From Fuscibacter oryzae (GTDB taxonomy: Bacteria; Pseudomonadota; Alphaproteobacteria; Rhodobacterales; Rhodobacteraceae): DNA of 64,000 nt. Numbering within the stretch: the first letter of the stretch is position 1; each line of letters opens with the position of its first letter. The DNA lies in the NCBI RefSeq assembly GCF_016765795.1, contig NZ_JAESVP010000004.1:372001-436000 (forward strand). The letters run 5' to 3'. Shown here piece after piece: positions 54,592 to 63,396 of the stretch. The translations under genes and the position numbers were made by a program. Below the pieces are notes generated by a model. It was not told the DNA's origin, did not search any database, and saw only the letters and a program-made list of their open reading frames with translations.

Positions 54592-55767
54592 TCAATAGAG
54601 GCAGTCGCGGAGCGTGATCAGCCCGCGCTGCATTTCTTGCTTTGGGGCCACCAAGGCGACCCTGATATACCCCTTGCCGGGGTTTTCACCGTTCACGTCG
54701 CGCGAAAGATAGGCGCCGGGCAACACCCGAACGCCCGTTTCGCGCCACAGCCGCAGCGCGGCCGCCTCACCATCCTCGACCGGCAGCCACAGGAAAAACC
54801 CGCCTTCGGGCAGGTCAAACCCTTGCAGGCCGGAAAAGACCTGCGCCGCGATGGCGAATTTCTCGTGGTAGAGCGCAAGGCTGGCCTGCACATGCGCCTC
54901 ATCTGCCCAGGCCGCCTCGCTGACCCGCTGGATCGGCAGGGGCAGGGGGGCACCGGCAAAACTGCGCAACTTGCGGATTTGCGCAATGCCCAGCGGGCCA
55001 CCGGCGACAAAGCCAGAGCGCAGGCCGGGCAGGTTCGACCGTTTCGACAGCGAATGAAAGCTGAACACCCGTTCGGGGTTGGCGCCGGTTTCCGCAGCCA
55101 CTTGCAGGATGCCGGGCGGCGGGGCTGTGCGCCAGATCTCGGAATAGCATTCATCGGCAAAGAGGATGAAATCGTGCTTTTCGGCCAAAGCCAGCAGGTT
55201 CGCCCAATACTCCCGGCTTGCCACAGCACCCTGCGGGTTCGCGGGCGAGCAGATATAGGCCGCCGTTACCCGGTTCAGCACATCGGGTGGCAGGCTGGCA
55301 TAATCGGGCAGAAAGCCATTGGCGGCGATTGCGGGCACATAGACCGGATCGGCCCCCACGGTCAGCGCGGCGACGGCGTAAACCTGATAAAACGGGTTCG
55401 GCATCAGCACGACGGGGCGCTGGCCGTTCTTGGTTTCGGGCGACAGGGCGACAAGGGCGTTGAACAGCCCCTCTCGCGTGCCGTTCAGCGCCATCAGGCG
55501 GTTTTCGGTGACATTCACGCCATAGCGCCGCGCGATCCAACCGGAAATCGCGGTCAACAATTCCGGCGTGCCGTCATTCGGCGGGTAGACGCCGAAGCCC
55601 GAAAGGTTGGCAGCCAGGATCGGCCCGACGAAATCCGGCATCGGATGCGTCGGCTCGCCAATGGTCATGGCAACAGGCTCGCCCCCCGGTTTGTGGGAAT
55701 CGAGCAGCTTCCGCAGGCGCGGAAACGCATAATCGGGCAGGTTCAAAAACCGCTCTGGAAACGCCAT
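54592..55767 (-). CDS. Class I/II PLP aminotransferase (succinyldiaminopimelate aminotransferase-like)
   Basis: A 391-residue fold-type I aminotransferase. PLP-lysine is in SFHSLSKRSNLPGLRSGF; other contacts are in CSPANPQGAV, FADECYSEIW and the C-terminal RVALV. The MTIGEPTHPMPDFV start and overall pattern match DapC-type enzymes, which make N-succinyl-LL-2,6-diaminopimelate for lysine and peptidoglycan. It lies upstream of ftsK on the same strand. Other substrates within the family are possible. Confidence 0.8.
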   Translation of the reverse strand: MAFPERFLNLPDYAFPRLRKLLDSHKPGGEPVAMTIGEPTHPMPDFVGPILAANLSGFGVYPPNDGTPELLTAISGWIARRYGVNVTENRLMALNGTREGLFNALVALSPETKNGQRPVVLMPNPFYQVYAVAALTVGADPVYVPAIAANGFLPDYASLPPDVLNRVTAAYICSPANPQGAVASREYWANLLALAEKHDFILFADECYSEIWRTAPPPGILQVAAETGANPERVFSFHSLSKRSNLPGLRSGFVAGGPLGIAQIRKLRSFAGAPLPLPIQRVSEAAWADEAHVQASLALYHEKFAIAAQVFSGLQGFDLPEGGFFLWLPVEDGEAAALRLWRETGVRVLPGAYLSRDVNGENPGKGYIRVALVAPKQEMQRGLITLRDCLY

Positions 55768-55898
55768 GGTGCCTCAGGTTTCGGGGTCGTAGCGCCCCGT
55801 TTTATGGAACCATAGCAAATGTCGTGCGGGCCGGTCCAGCGAAACCCAAGGGGTTGGTGGGGTTGCAAAAACGCTTGTGGCTTTTGGGTCAGGGGAAG

Positions 55899-55947
55899 GG
55901 AGGGGGCGCTGCCCCCTCGGGCCGATGGCCCTCACCCCCGGAGTATT
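55899..55947. repeat. GC-rich intergenic hairpin element, probable terminator
   Basis: GAGGGGGC (55900-55907) pairs with GCCCCCTC (55911-55918), followed by GGGCC/GGCCC around GAT (55919-55931) and a CCCCCGGAGTATTT end shared with the element at 2349-2368. It lies between the dipeptidase and DapC-like genes and probably ends the peptide-transport operon. Similar elements are frequent in Rhodobacterales. Confidence 0.6.
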
Positions 55948-55971
55948 TGCAGAAGGGCAAATCGCATGGGG

Positions 55972-57030
55972 TTATGCCCCCCAGGTTGCCCCAAGCAGGC
56001 GGAACCAGTTTTCGTGGCAGATTTTATGCAAAAGGGCGTCGCCATAGCCGTGGTCGCGCATCGCCTGCACAAGGTTTTGCTGGCCCGCGACATCGGTGAT
56101 GCCTTGTGGGATGGTCGCGCCGTCATAGTCGGAGCCGAGGCCAAGGTGGTCCTCTCCCAGCTTTTCCAGCAGATGGTCGAGGTGGACCAGAACGTCGGTC
56201 CAATCCATATCTGCCGATTGTTTGCCATCGCGGCGCAGGAACGAGGTGGCATAGTTCAGGCCGACCATGCCACCCGACTCGCGGATCGCGGCCAGTTGCT
56301 TGTCGGTCAGGTTGCGCGAGGATGGCGTGACAGCATGGGCGTTGGAATGGGTGGCAACCAAGGGGGCGTCGGAATGTTTGGCGACATCCCAGAAGCCCTT
56401 TTCGGTGATGTGGCTGAGGTCGATCATGATTTTCAGCTTGTTGCAGGCCTTGACCAGCGCCTTGCCCGTGTCGGTCAGTCCGTCGCCGGTGTCGGGCGAG
56501 GACGGGAAGGCAAAGGGCACGCCGTGGCCAAAGACGGTCGGGCGCGACCAGACCGGGCCGATGCTGCGCAGGCCCATGTCGTAATAAAGGTAAAGCGCGT
56601 CGAGGTCAGGGCCGATCGCCTCGGCGCCCTCCATGTGCATGATGCCGGAGATGACGCCCTTGGTGAGGCAATCGCGCAGCTCTGCCACCGTGGTGCAGAC
56701 CTTGAAGGCGCCGTCCGAGGCGCGCTCCATCCAGCGCAGATGCCCGGCCATCGACAGGGCGACGGGTTGGGCCGCGTGATGGTCGATCAGGTCGGGCAGG
56801 GGCAGGCGGAAGGGCGGGTTTTCCATCGCGGCCATGTAATCGGTGCCGTAATCCTTGTGCGGCGAGGGGATGTAGATGGCGAAAAAGCCGCCCGCAAAGC
56901 CACCCGCCTTCATGCGTGGCAGGTCAAGGTGGCCCTTGTCTTCGCCGGTCAGCCAGATTTCCGCGCGCTTTTCGGGGGCGTTGTGCAGGCGAAGAAGGAG
57001 GTCATTGTGACCATCGAATACGGGGATCAT
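55972..57030 (-). CDS. Membrane dipeptidase (peptidase family M19)
   Basis: A 352-residue zinc dipeptidase of the renal-dipeptidase family. Metal ligands are in FDGHNDLLLR (HxD), MHMEGAEAIG (Glu), MIDLSHITEKGFWDV (His) and THSNAHAVTP (His), and GLGSDYDGATIPQGI closes the barrel site. The family cleaves L,L-, L,D- or D,D-dipeptides. AAAGGA precedes the ATG at 57030. It is the last gene of a Dpp-type importer operon (10-nt gap to the ATPase gene), so imported dipeptides are its expected substrates. No signal peptide is present, so it acts in the cytoplasm. Confidence 0.9.
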   Translation of the reverse strand: MIPVFDGHNDLLLRLHNAPEKRAEIWLTGEDKGHLDLPRMKAGGFAGGFFAIYIPSPHKDYGTDYMAAMENPPFRLPLPDLIDHHAAQPVALSMAGHLRWMERASDGAFKVCTTVAELRDCLTKGVISGIMHMEGAEAIGPDLDALYLYYDMGLRSIGPVWSRPTVFGHGVPFAFPSSPDTGDGLTDTGKALVKACNKLKIMIDLSHITEKGFWDVAKHSDAPLVATHSNAHAVTPSSRNLTDKQLAAIRESGGMVGLNYATSFLRRDGKQSADMDWTDVLVHLDHLLEKLGEDHLGLGSDYDGATIPQGITDVAGQQNLVQAMRDHGYGDALLHKICHENWFRLLGATWGA

Positions 57031-57040
57031 GGTGGTCCTT

Positions 57041-57799
57041 TCAGGCGCCAAGCATGCGGTCTGCACTGGCGGCAAACAGGCTGCGGGCATAGTCGGTTTT
57101 CATTTCGGCGCGGGCCAGCGCCTCTCTCGGCAGTTCTTCGACCGCTTGGCCGTGCTGCATCACCAGAATCCGGTCGCACATATGGTCGATCACGGCAAGG
57201 TCGTGGCTGACCATCAGGAAGGTCAGGCCCCGTTCGGCGCGCAGGCGGTTGAGGAGGTTCAGGGTTTCGGCCTGAACGCTGGCATCAAGGGCACTGGTGG
57301 GTTCATCCAAGAGCAGGATCGAGGGTTCCAGCATCAGGGCGCGGGCGATGGCGACGCGCTGTCGCTGGCCGCCGGAAAGCTGATGCGGGAAGCGGAAACG
57401 GAAGTTCGGCGGCAGGCCCACGTCGTTCAAAGCCTGCGTCACCCGTTGGTCGGTGTTGCCGATGCCGTGGATGGCAAGAGGTTCCGACAGGGTGCGGTCA
57501 ATGGTGTGGCGGGGGTGCAGGCTGGCGTAGGGGTCTTGGAACACCATCTGCACCTGGCGGCTGAAGGCAGGCCCGCGCGGGTGGGGCAGGGGCTGGCCGC
57601 CGATGCGGATCGTGCCGCCCGACACGGGTGCAAGGCCGCAGATCGCGCGCAGGATGGTGGATTTGCCCGACCCGCTTTCGCCGACCAAACCATAGCTTTC
57701 GCCTTGCGCCACGTTCAGCGACACGCCCTTGACGGCGCGGACCGGGCGGCCCTTGGCGGTGAAGGTGACGGAGAGGGTGTCGATTTCAATCAAGGCCAT
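57041..57799 (-). CDS. Peptide ABC transporter ATP-binding protein (DppF-like)
   Basis: A 252-residue ATPase with Walker A GESGSGKST, signature LSGGQRQRVAIAR, Walker [12 protein letters not shown] and switch histidine in MVSHDLAVIDH. The motif YASLHPRHTID is typical of the second ATPase in Dpp/Opp/Nik-type importers. It is one nucleotide after the DppD-like gene. With the other ATPase it forms a heterodimeric motor. The C terminus is shorter than in DppF and lacks the oligopeptide-transporter 4Fe-4S motif. Confidence 0.9.
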   Translation of the reverse strand: MALIEIDTLSVTFTAKGRPVRAVKGVSLNVAQGESYGLVGESGSGKSTILRAICGLAPVSGGTIRIGGQPLPHPRGPAFSRQVQMVFQDPYASLHPRHTIDRTLSEPLAIHGIGNTDQRVTQALNDVGLPPNFRFRFPHQLSGGQRQRVAIARALMLEPSILLLDEPTSALDASVQAETLNLLNRLRAERGLTFLMVSHDLAVIDHMCDRILVMQHGQAVEELPREALARAEMKTDYARSLFAASADRMLGA

Positions 57800-57800
57800 G

Positions 57801-58631
57801 TCAGTTCGCCCAGGCTGCGTTGCGGTCAAGGGCGGGCAGCGGTTCGCGGGGGCCACCGATGCGGGGCAGGCAGTTCAGCAAGCCTTGGGTATAGGGATGT
57901 TGCGCCTTCATCAGATCGCGGGCGGGCAGTTCTTCAACCACCTTGCCCTTGAACATCACCAGCACCCGGTCACAAAAGCGCGACACGAGGCGCAGGTCGT
58001 GGCTGATGAAGATCAGCCCCATGCCACGGGTGCGCACGAGGTTATCGAGGATCGACAGAACCTCGGCCTGAACGGTCACATCCAAGGCGCTGGTCGGCTC
58101 ATCCGCAATCAGCAGGTCGGGGTTGGGGATCAGCATCATCGCGATCATCACCCGCTGGCCCATACCGCCCGACAGCTCATGCGGCCAGGCGTCCATCACG
58201 CGTTCAGGGTCGCGGATCTGCACGGCGGCCAGCGCCTCGATCGCCTTGGCGTGGGCTTCCTTTTTCCCCATGCCGTCGCGCTGGCGCAGGCCCTCCATCA
58301 ATTGTTCGCCCACACGCATGACGGGGTTCAGCGAGTATTTCGGGTCTTGCATCACCATGGCGATGCGCGGACCACGCAGGGCGCGCATGTCGCGCTCGGA
58401 GGCTTTCATCAGGTCGATGCCGTCGAAAGTCATCGCATCTGCCTCAATCCGCCCCGGCGGGCGGATCAGCCGCAGAACGGAGCGGCCGGTTTGCGTCTTG
58501 CCTGAGCCGGATTCGCCCACGATGCCAAGGCGTTCGCGGCCAAGGCTGAACGACACGCCGCGCACCGCCTCGACCACGCCCGCCTCGGTATCAAAGGTTA
58601 CGCGCAGGTTTTTCACCGAAAGCAGGGTCAT
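57801..58631 (-). CDS. Peptide ABC transporter ATP-binding protein (DppD-like)
   Basis: A 276-residue ATPase with Walker A GESGSGKTQT, signature LSGGMGQRVMIAMML, Walker [15 protein letters not shown] and switch histidine in FISHDLRLVSRF. KYSLNPVMRVGEQL is the family's usual segment. It overlaps the permease gene upstream (ATGA at 58628-58631) and lies one base from the next ATPase gene. It energises peptide uptake as the DppD-type subunit. Confidence 0.9.
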   Translation of the reverse strand: MTLLSVKNLRVTFDTEAGVVEAVRGVSFSLGRERLGIVGESGSGKTQTGRSVLRLIRPPGRIEADAMTFDGIDLMKASERDMRALRGPRIAMVMQDPKYSLNPVMRVGEQLMEGLRQRDGMGKKEAHAKAIEALAAVQIRDPERVMDAWPHELSGGMGQRVMIAMMLIPNPDLLIADEPTSALDVTVQAEVLSILDNLVRTRGMGLIFISHDLRLVSRFCDRVLVMFKGKVVEELPARDLMKAQHPYTQGLLNCLPRIGGPREPLPALDRNAAWAN

Positions 58632-59533
58632 TTTCCCGAATTCCTTGGGTCAAGCACATCGCGCAAACCGTCGCCCAGCAGGTTGAAGCCCAGCGAGACG
58701 ATGAAAATGGCCATGCCCGGCATGGTGGCGACCCACCATTGTTCGAACAGGTATTTGCGGCCCGCCGAGATCATTGCGCCCCATTCCGGCATCGGCGGCT
58801 GCACGCCAAGGCCAAGAAAGCCCAGACCGGCGGCGATCAGGATCACGCCCGCCATATCCAGCGTGACGCGGATGATGACCGAGGGGATGCACATCGGCAT
58901 GATATGGCCCCAGATGATCCGCGCCGCGCCAGCGCCCTGCAACCGTACGGCGGCGATATAGTCGGAATTGCGCACCGTCAGCGTCTCGGCCCGCGCGACG
59001 CGGGCATAGGGTGGCCAGGAGGTGATGGCGATGGCCAGCACGGCATTCTCCATCCCCGGCCCCAGCACGGCAACCAGCGCCAGCGCGAGGATCAGTTTGG
59101 GGAAGGCCAGAAAGATGTCGGTGATCCGCATCAGGATTTCATCTGTCCAGCCGCCGAAATAGCCTGCGACCGTGCCGATGATCAGGCCGAACACCGGGGC
59201 TGTGACGGCGACCAGCGCGATGATGAACAGGGTGATCCGGCTGCCGACGATCAGGCGCGACAGGATATCGCGGCCGAAATCATCGGTGCCCAGAATGTGC
59301 CCCGGCGTCAGCGGCGGTTGCAGGCGTTCGCGCAGGGCTTGGGTGATCGGGTCATGCGGGGCGATCCATGGCGCCAGTGCGGCAACGATGATCAGCAGCG
59401 CCACAATGGCAAGGCCGATCATCGCCAGCCGGTTCCGTTTCAGCCGCAGCCAGGCCAGATAGGCCTGACCCAGCCGGGCCTGACGGCGAGAGGTTGGCGA
59501 CGGGTCGCGCAGCCATGCGGTCAGGGTGGTCAT
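58628..59533 (-). CDS. Peptide ABC transporter permease (DppC-like)
   Basis: A 301-residue permease with six or so helices. The N-terminal OppC_N-like region (RLKRNRLAMIGLAIVALLIIVAALAPWIAPHDP) precedes the BPD_transp_1 domain (LGTDDFGRDILSRLIVGSRITLF) and the EAA loop (AAVRLQGAGAARIIWGHIMP). It overlaps both neighbours (59530-59533 and 58628-58631). It pairs with the DppB-like protein to form the inner-membrane channel. Confidence 0.92.
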   Translation of the reverse strand: MTTLTAWLRDPSPTSRRQARLGQAYLAWLRLKRNRLAMIGLAIVALLIIVAALAPWIAPHDPITQALRERLQPPLTPGHILGTDDFGRDILSRLIVGSRITLFIIALVAVTAPVFGLIIGTVAGYFGGWTDEILMRITDIFLAFPKLILALALVAVLGPGMENAVLAIAITSWPPYARVARAETLTVRNSDYIAAVRLQGAGAARIIWGHIMPMCIPSVIIRVTLDMAGVILIAAGLGFLGLGVQPPMPEWGAMISAGRKYLFEQWWVATMPGMAIFIVSLGFNLLGDGLRDVLDPRNSGK

Positions 59534-60594
59534 GTGCGCGCCCTCGGATCGACCAGCTTGTACAGGAGGTCAGAGACCATGTTCAGCCCGATATAGCAGG
59601 CTCCGACCACAATGGTGCCGCCCAGAACCGACGGCATGTCACCGACCAGCAGGGCATCGGTGATATAGGCGCCCAGTCCGGGCCAGCCAAAGATTGTCTC
59701 GGTCAGAACAGCGCCCTCCAGGAGATAGGCATAGGACAGGGCGACGACAGTAATCAGCGGCACCATGACGTTCTTCATGGCGTGAACCCAGATTACCCGG
59801 CGTTCGGGCATGCCCTTGACGCGGGCGGTGGTGATATATTCCTGACCCAGCTCGTTCATCATGAAACTGCGGGTCATACGGCTGATATAGGCCATCGACA
59901 GATAGCCCAGCAGGCTGGCCGGCAGGATGATGTGGCTGATCGCATTGGAAAACATATCCCAGCGACCGGCAAGGGCAGTGTCGATCAGGATCATGCCGGT
60001 GTGGGCCGTCACCTCGAACTGGAACATCATGTCATAGGCCGCATCCAGCCGCCCCGGCCCGCCAACCCAATCCAGCACGCCGTAAAACAGCAAGAGCCCC
60101 ATCAGGCCCAGCCAGAAGACCGGCATCGAATAACCCATAAGCCCGATCAGCCGCACAATCTGGTCGGCCCAACTGCCCGGCTTGGTTGCCGCTAGCACAC
60201 CTGCAGGCACGCCCAGCAACACCCCCACCAACGTGCCCAGCGTTGCCAGCTCCAGCGTCGCAGGGAAATATTGCGCGATTTCGCTGATGACGGGCTGCTT
60301 GGTGCGGATCGATACCCCCAGATCGCCATGAACGGCCTGCCAAAGATAGATGCCGAACTGTTCGATCATTGGCTTGTCGAGGCCCAGCCGCGTGCGCTCT
60401 GCCGCGATCTGCGCCTCGGTCGCGCGGTCGCCCAGAATCGACAGCACCGGGTCGATTGGCACGACACGGGCAATGATGAAGGTGACCAGCAGCAGGCCAA
60501 GAAAGGTGAAGGCCAGCGAGATCAGCACCCCGGCGGATTGCCGGGCGAGGATGCCAACCCGCGACGGGGCGGTGTAATCGGATGTGTCTGCCAT
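59530..60594 (-). CDS. Peptide ABC transporter permease (DppB-like)
   Basis: A 354-residue permease, about six helices, with the N-terminal FLGLLLVTFIIARVVPIDPV of DppB proteins, VHGDLGVSIRTKQPV and the EAA loop ITTARVKGMPERRVIWVHAMKN. The ATG at 60594 is used because an upstream ATG (60630) lies inside a perfect hairpin after the binding-protein gene. The periplasmic loop around LDAAYDMMFQFEVTAHTG is longer than average. It is translationally coupled to the DppC-like gene. Confidence 0.9.
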   Translation of the reverse strand: MADTSDYTAPSRVGILARQSAGVLISLAFTFLGLLLVTFIIARVVPIDPVLSILGDRATEAQIAAERTRLGLDKPMIEQFGIYLWQAVHGDLGVSIRTKQPVISEIAQYFPATLELATLGTLVGVLLGVPAGVLAATKPGSWADQIVRLIGLMGYSMPVFWLGLMGLLLFYGVLDWVGGPGRLDAAYDMMFQFEVTAHTGMILIDTALAGRWDMFSNAISHIILPASLLGYLSMAYISRMTRSFMMNELGQEYITTARVKGMPERRVIWVHAMKNVMVPLITVVALSYAYLLEGAVLTETIFGWPGLGAYITDALLVGDMPSVLGGTIVVGACYIGLNMVSDLLYKLVDPRART

Positions 60595-60602
60595 CGGAGT
60601 AC

Positions 60603-60628
60603 GGGGCGCCGGACCGAACCGGCGCCCC
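60603..60628 (-). promoter_or_regulatory. Intra-operon hairpin between peptide-binding-protein and permease genes
   Basis: GGGGCGCCGG (60603-60612) pairs perfectly with 60619-60628 around a 6-nt loop. It starts just after the binding-protein stop (60635) and mirrors the hairpin at 21148-21174 in the other transport operon. No T-run follows. Confidence 0.65.
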
Positions 60629-60634
60629 ATGGTC

Positions 60635-62239
60635 TTACTTGGTCACGGTCCAGTAGGCGGCCGAGTCGGTCGCCCCGCCGGTATAGAAGCCGGACAGATT
60701 GGCGAGCGTGCCGGTCTGATAGCCGATCTGGAACATGACGATGAAGGGAGAGGTTTCGCGGTGCGTTTTCTGCATCTCTTCATACATCGCCTTGCGCTTG
60801 GCCGCGTCACCTTCCTGCACGGCGGCATCGACGGCAGCGTTCAGCGGGCCGGGGTCATAGGCATTGCGCCAGGCAAGGGTGCCCACCTTCGCCTCGTCCG
60901 TGTTGTCGTTGTTCCAGGCGAACGACCCGGCGTTGGTCTGCGGATCGGGATAGTCCGGACCCCAGCTTTGCAGGGTGCCGTCATGCTGGCGCGCACGGTA
61001 GCGCTTGAGCTGTTCGGCACCGTCCCCGATGTTCAGCTCTACCTTGATGCCAACCTGACCAAAGGTGTTCTGGATCGACTGCGCCATTTCCATGCGGTCG
61101 GATGCGTTGCGCACATCCAGCGTGATCGTCGGGTCCTTGATGCCGCTTTCCGCCAAGAGGCCCTTGGCCTTTTCCACGTCCAGCTTGTAGGGCAGATCTT
61201 CCAAGGCACCCAGATAGCCTTTGGGCAGGAAGGCCTGATGCGGCACCATCGCACCCTTCAGGATGGTATCGGCCATGCCCTGATAGTCGATGGACCAGCG
61301 CATCGCATCAAGGAACTTCTCGTTCTTGTAGTTCTCGTTCTTCTGGTTGAACGACAGATAGAAAATCTGGCCGCCAACGTCCTGCTGGATCTTGACCTCG
61401 GCATTTCCGGCCATGCCTTCGACGTCAACCGGGGTCAGCTCTCGCGAAATGTCGATATCGCCCTTTTCCAGCATCAGCCGCTCGGTGGCGGCCTCGGGCA
61501 CATGGCGCATCAGCACCTTTGCCAGTACCGGCTTGAACACGGCGGCATTGGCATTGGCTTCCAGCAGATAACCTTCCTTGGGCTTGTAGCTTTTCAGCAC
61601 ATAGGCGCCGGTTCCGGCAGAGGCGGTGCCGGTGGCCAGATAGGCATAGCCCATGTCGCCATCGGTCGCGTTTTCTTCCAGCAGCTTCTTGTCCACGATC
61701 GAGGCAACGCCTGCCGTCAGGCAGTTATAAAGGAACGTCGGCGCGTATTTCTTGTCGGTTTTTAGGGTAAGCGTATCGCCAGAGGCGGTGACCATCTGAT
61801 CCACGTTGTCTTTGGTCCAGCCGAACTGGTTCAGGATGAAGGCAGGCGTCTTGTCCAGCTTGACCACGCGTTGCAGCGAGTAGGCGGCATCATCGGCCGT
61901 CACCGGGTTGCCCGAGGCGAACATCAGGCCCGCCTTGATCTTGAACGAATAGGTCAGCCCGTCTTCCGACACCGTCCAGCTCTCGGCCAGGCCGGGCACC
62001 AGCTCTCCCGGTTTGGTCGGGTCCAGCTCGATCAGCCCGTTGTAAAGGTTGTTGACCACATCAAGGCCCGAGAATTCATAGGCCTCCGCCGGGTCCAGTG
62101 AAACAATGTCGTCAATTGCATCGGCAATGACCAAAGTATCGGCAGGCGTTTCGGCCAGAAGGGCTGTCGGGGCCGCGCCCAGCAGCAGGGCTGCCATCGC
62201 AGCGGCGCCAACCCGGCGCAGGGCAGGTTCAAAGCTCAT
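60635..62239 (-). CDS. Peptide ABC transporter substrate-binding protein (DppA-like)
   Basis: A 534-residue SBP_bac_5 periplasmic protein with signal peptide (RRVGAAAMAALLLGAAPTALLA). ELVPGLAESWTVSEDGLTYSFKIKAG is the family signature and AFLPKGYLGALEDLPYKLDVEKAKGLL the second lobe. AGGGAG precedes the ATG at 62239. It is the first gene of a five-component importer operon that ends in a dipeptidase, so short peptides are the likely ligands. Confidence 0.92.
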   Translation of the reverse strand: MSFEPALRRVGAAAMAALLLGAAPTALLAETPADTLVIADAIDDIVSLDPAEAYEFSGLDVVNNLYNGLIELDPTKPGELVPGLAESWTVSEDGLTYSFKIKAGLMFASGNPVTADDAAYSLQRVVKLDKTPAFILNQFGWTKDNVDQMVTASGDTLTLKTDKKYAPTFLYNCLTAGVASIVDKKLLEENATDGDMGYAYLATGTASAGTGAYVLKSYKPKEGYLLEANANAAVFKPVLAKVLMRHVPEAATERLMLEKGDIDISRELTPVDVEGMAGNAEVKIQQDVGGQIFYLSFNQKNENYKNEKFLDAMRWSIDYQGMADTILKGAMVPHQAFLPKGYLGALEDLPYKLDVEKAKGLLAESGIKDPTITLDVRNASDRMEMAQSIQNTFGQVGIKVELNIGDGAEQLKRYRARQHDGTLQSWGPDYPDPQTNAGSFAWNNDNTDEAKVGTLAWRNAYDPGPLNAAVDAAVQEGDAAKRKAMYEEMQKTHRETSPFIVMFQIGYQTGTLANLSGFYTGGATDSAAYWTVTK

Positions 62240-62423
62240 GTCTAACTCCCTGTTTTTATGTTGTTTACGAAGGCGTGACAGCAGACTCACACGTTCTTGA
62301 CCAATTGGGCAACTTTCGCGAAGTGTTGTCAACAGGTTGCGGGCCTTGGCGGGGGGGCGTCCGGGCACTGGCCCTTTGCAGTCGGGGATGCGATGCTGGG
62401 CCGAACAGGGAAAGGGCACCATC

Positions 62424-62912
62424 ATGCCAGAAACTCCGCTGATCCGGCGCGCCACGCGGGCCGATGTGCCCGCCATCCAGTCTTTGCTGCAAGAACAGGC
62501 CAGCCACCATGACGAGACGTTACAAGCCGGGCCAGAGGCGTTGGAGCGCTATGGCTTTGGCCCCTTCACGCTGTTTCATTGCCTTTTGGCAGAACGCGGG
62601 GCCGAAGCGCTAGGCTTTGCCCTTTACTATCCCGATTTTTCGACCCTGCGCGGGCGACCGGGAATCATGCTGCAAGACATCTTCGTGCGCCCCGCGGCGC
62701 GCGGCCTTGGCCTTGGCCGCACCCTTCTGACCGAAGTGATCGCCGATGCCCGCGCATGGGAGGCCGGGTTCCTGACCCTGATGCTGGACCGACACAACGC
62801 CTCGGCACGCGCCTTTTACGCCCGCCACGGCTTTGCCCCGCGCGGCGACTACGACCTGCTGATCCTCGAAGGGCAGGGCCTGACTGACCTGATGGCGCAG
62901 GAGCCGGGCTGA
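62424..62912 (+). CDS. GNAT family N-acetyltransferase
   Basis: A 162-residue acetyltransferase. The acetyl-CoA motif is in VRPAARGLGLGRTLLTEVI (R/Q-x-x-G-x-G/A), preceded by GIMLQDIFV, and the C-terminal SARAFYARHGFAPRGDY completes the fold. It resembles the diamine acetyltransferase-like branch (ALGFALYYPDFSTLRGRPGIML). AGGGAAAGGG precedes the ATG at 62424. It is divergent from the peptide transporter operon. Substrate is unknown. Confidence 0.88.
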   Translation: MPETPLIRRATRADVPAIQSLLQEQASHHDETLQAGPEALERYGFGPFTLFHCLLAERGAEALGFALYYPDFSTLRGRPGIMLQDIFVRPAARGLGLGRTLLTEVIADARAWEAGFLTLMLDRHNASARAFYARHGFAPRGDYDLLILEGQGLTDLMAQEPG

Positions 62913-63080
62913 TTCCGCTAGACAAAGCCAACCCCAAACGGCTGCGAAGTCAGGTGGTTGAGTCGGGAATATTGCGGCGGAGGGGTGGGCTACGGGCCAA
63001 CCTTTTCTGGCGACCATTGACTATGCCTGCAAGGCGGCTGTGAAATTCAGAGCAGGCAACACTATGGTCTTACTTGGATA

Positions 63081-63392
63081 TCAGGCGAAATCCTCACGGA
63101 AACGGTCAATCCGGTGCATCCGTTCATGCAGGATCGTCACGATGCCGATGTCGCCGTTGGACAACTTGCGCCAATGGACCATGTGATGCTCGTAGCGGAA
63201 GAAGAACCCATCGACGCCGAACTCGGCCGGAACAGGCTTCGAGGCGACGCCATGCGAGGCGACTCGATCAAAAGCGGCGAACAGTCCGATGATGTAGCGG
63301 TCTGCCTGTTCGATCCCCCATCGATCCCGTGTGTAACGGTAGATCCCATCTAGGCGCAGCGACGCGCCCGCCTGTATGCGGACCCCAGCCAT
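63081..63392 (-). CDS. parE: ParE/RelE-family toxin
   Basis: A 103-residue protein of the RelE/ParE superfamily (ASLRLDGIYRYTRDRWGIEQADRYIIGL, FFFRYEHHMVHWRKLSNGDIGIVTILHERM). The ParE branch inhibits DNA gyrase; the pairing with a ParD-like antitoxin supports ParE rather than a RelE ribosome-dependent RNase. The start lies 4 nt after the antitoxin stop. The final residues HRIDRFREDF match the usual ParE end. Confidence 0.87.
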   Translation of the reverse strand: MAGVRIQAGASLRLDGIYRYTRDRWGIEQADRYIIGLFAAFDRVASHGVASKPVPAEFGVDGFFFRYEHHMVHWRKLSNGDIGIVTILHERMHRIDRFREDFA

Positions 63393-63396
63393 CCGG

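Noticed and set aside
53383-55815. An 810-codon open frame on the plus strand
   Set aside because: It runs antisense to ftsK and the DapC-like gene; composition is Arg/Gln/His-rich, as expected from the shadow frame of high-GC coding DNA, and no domain is present.
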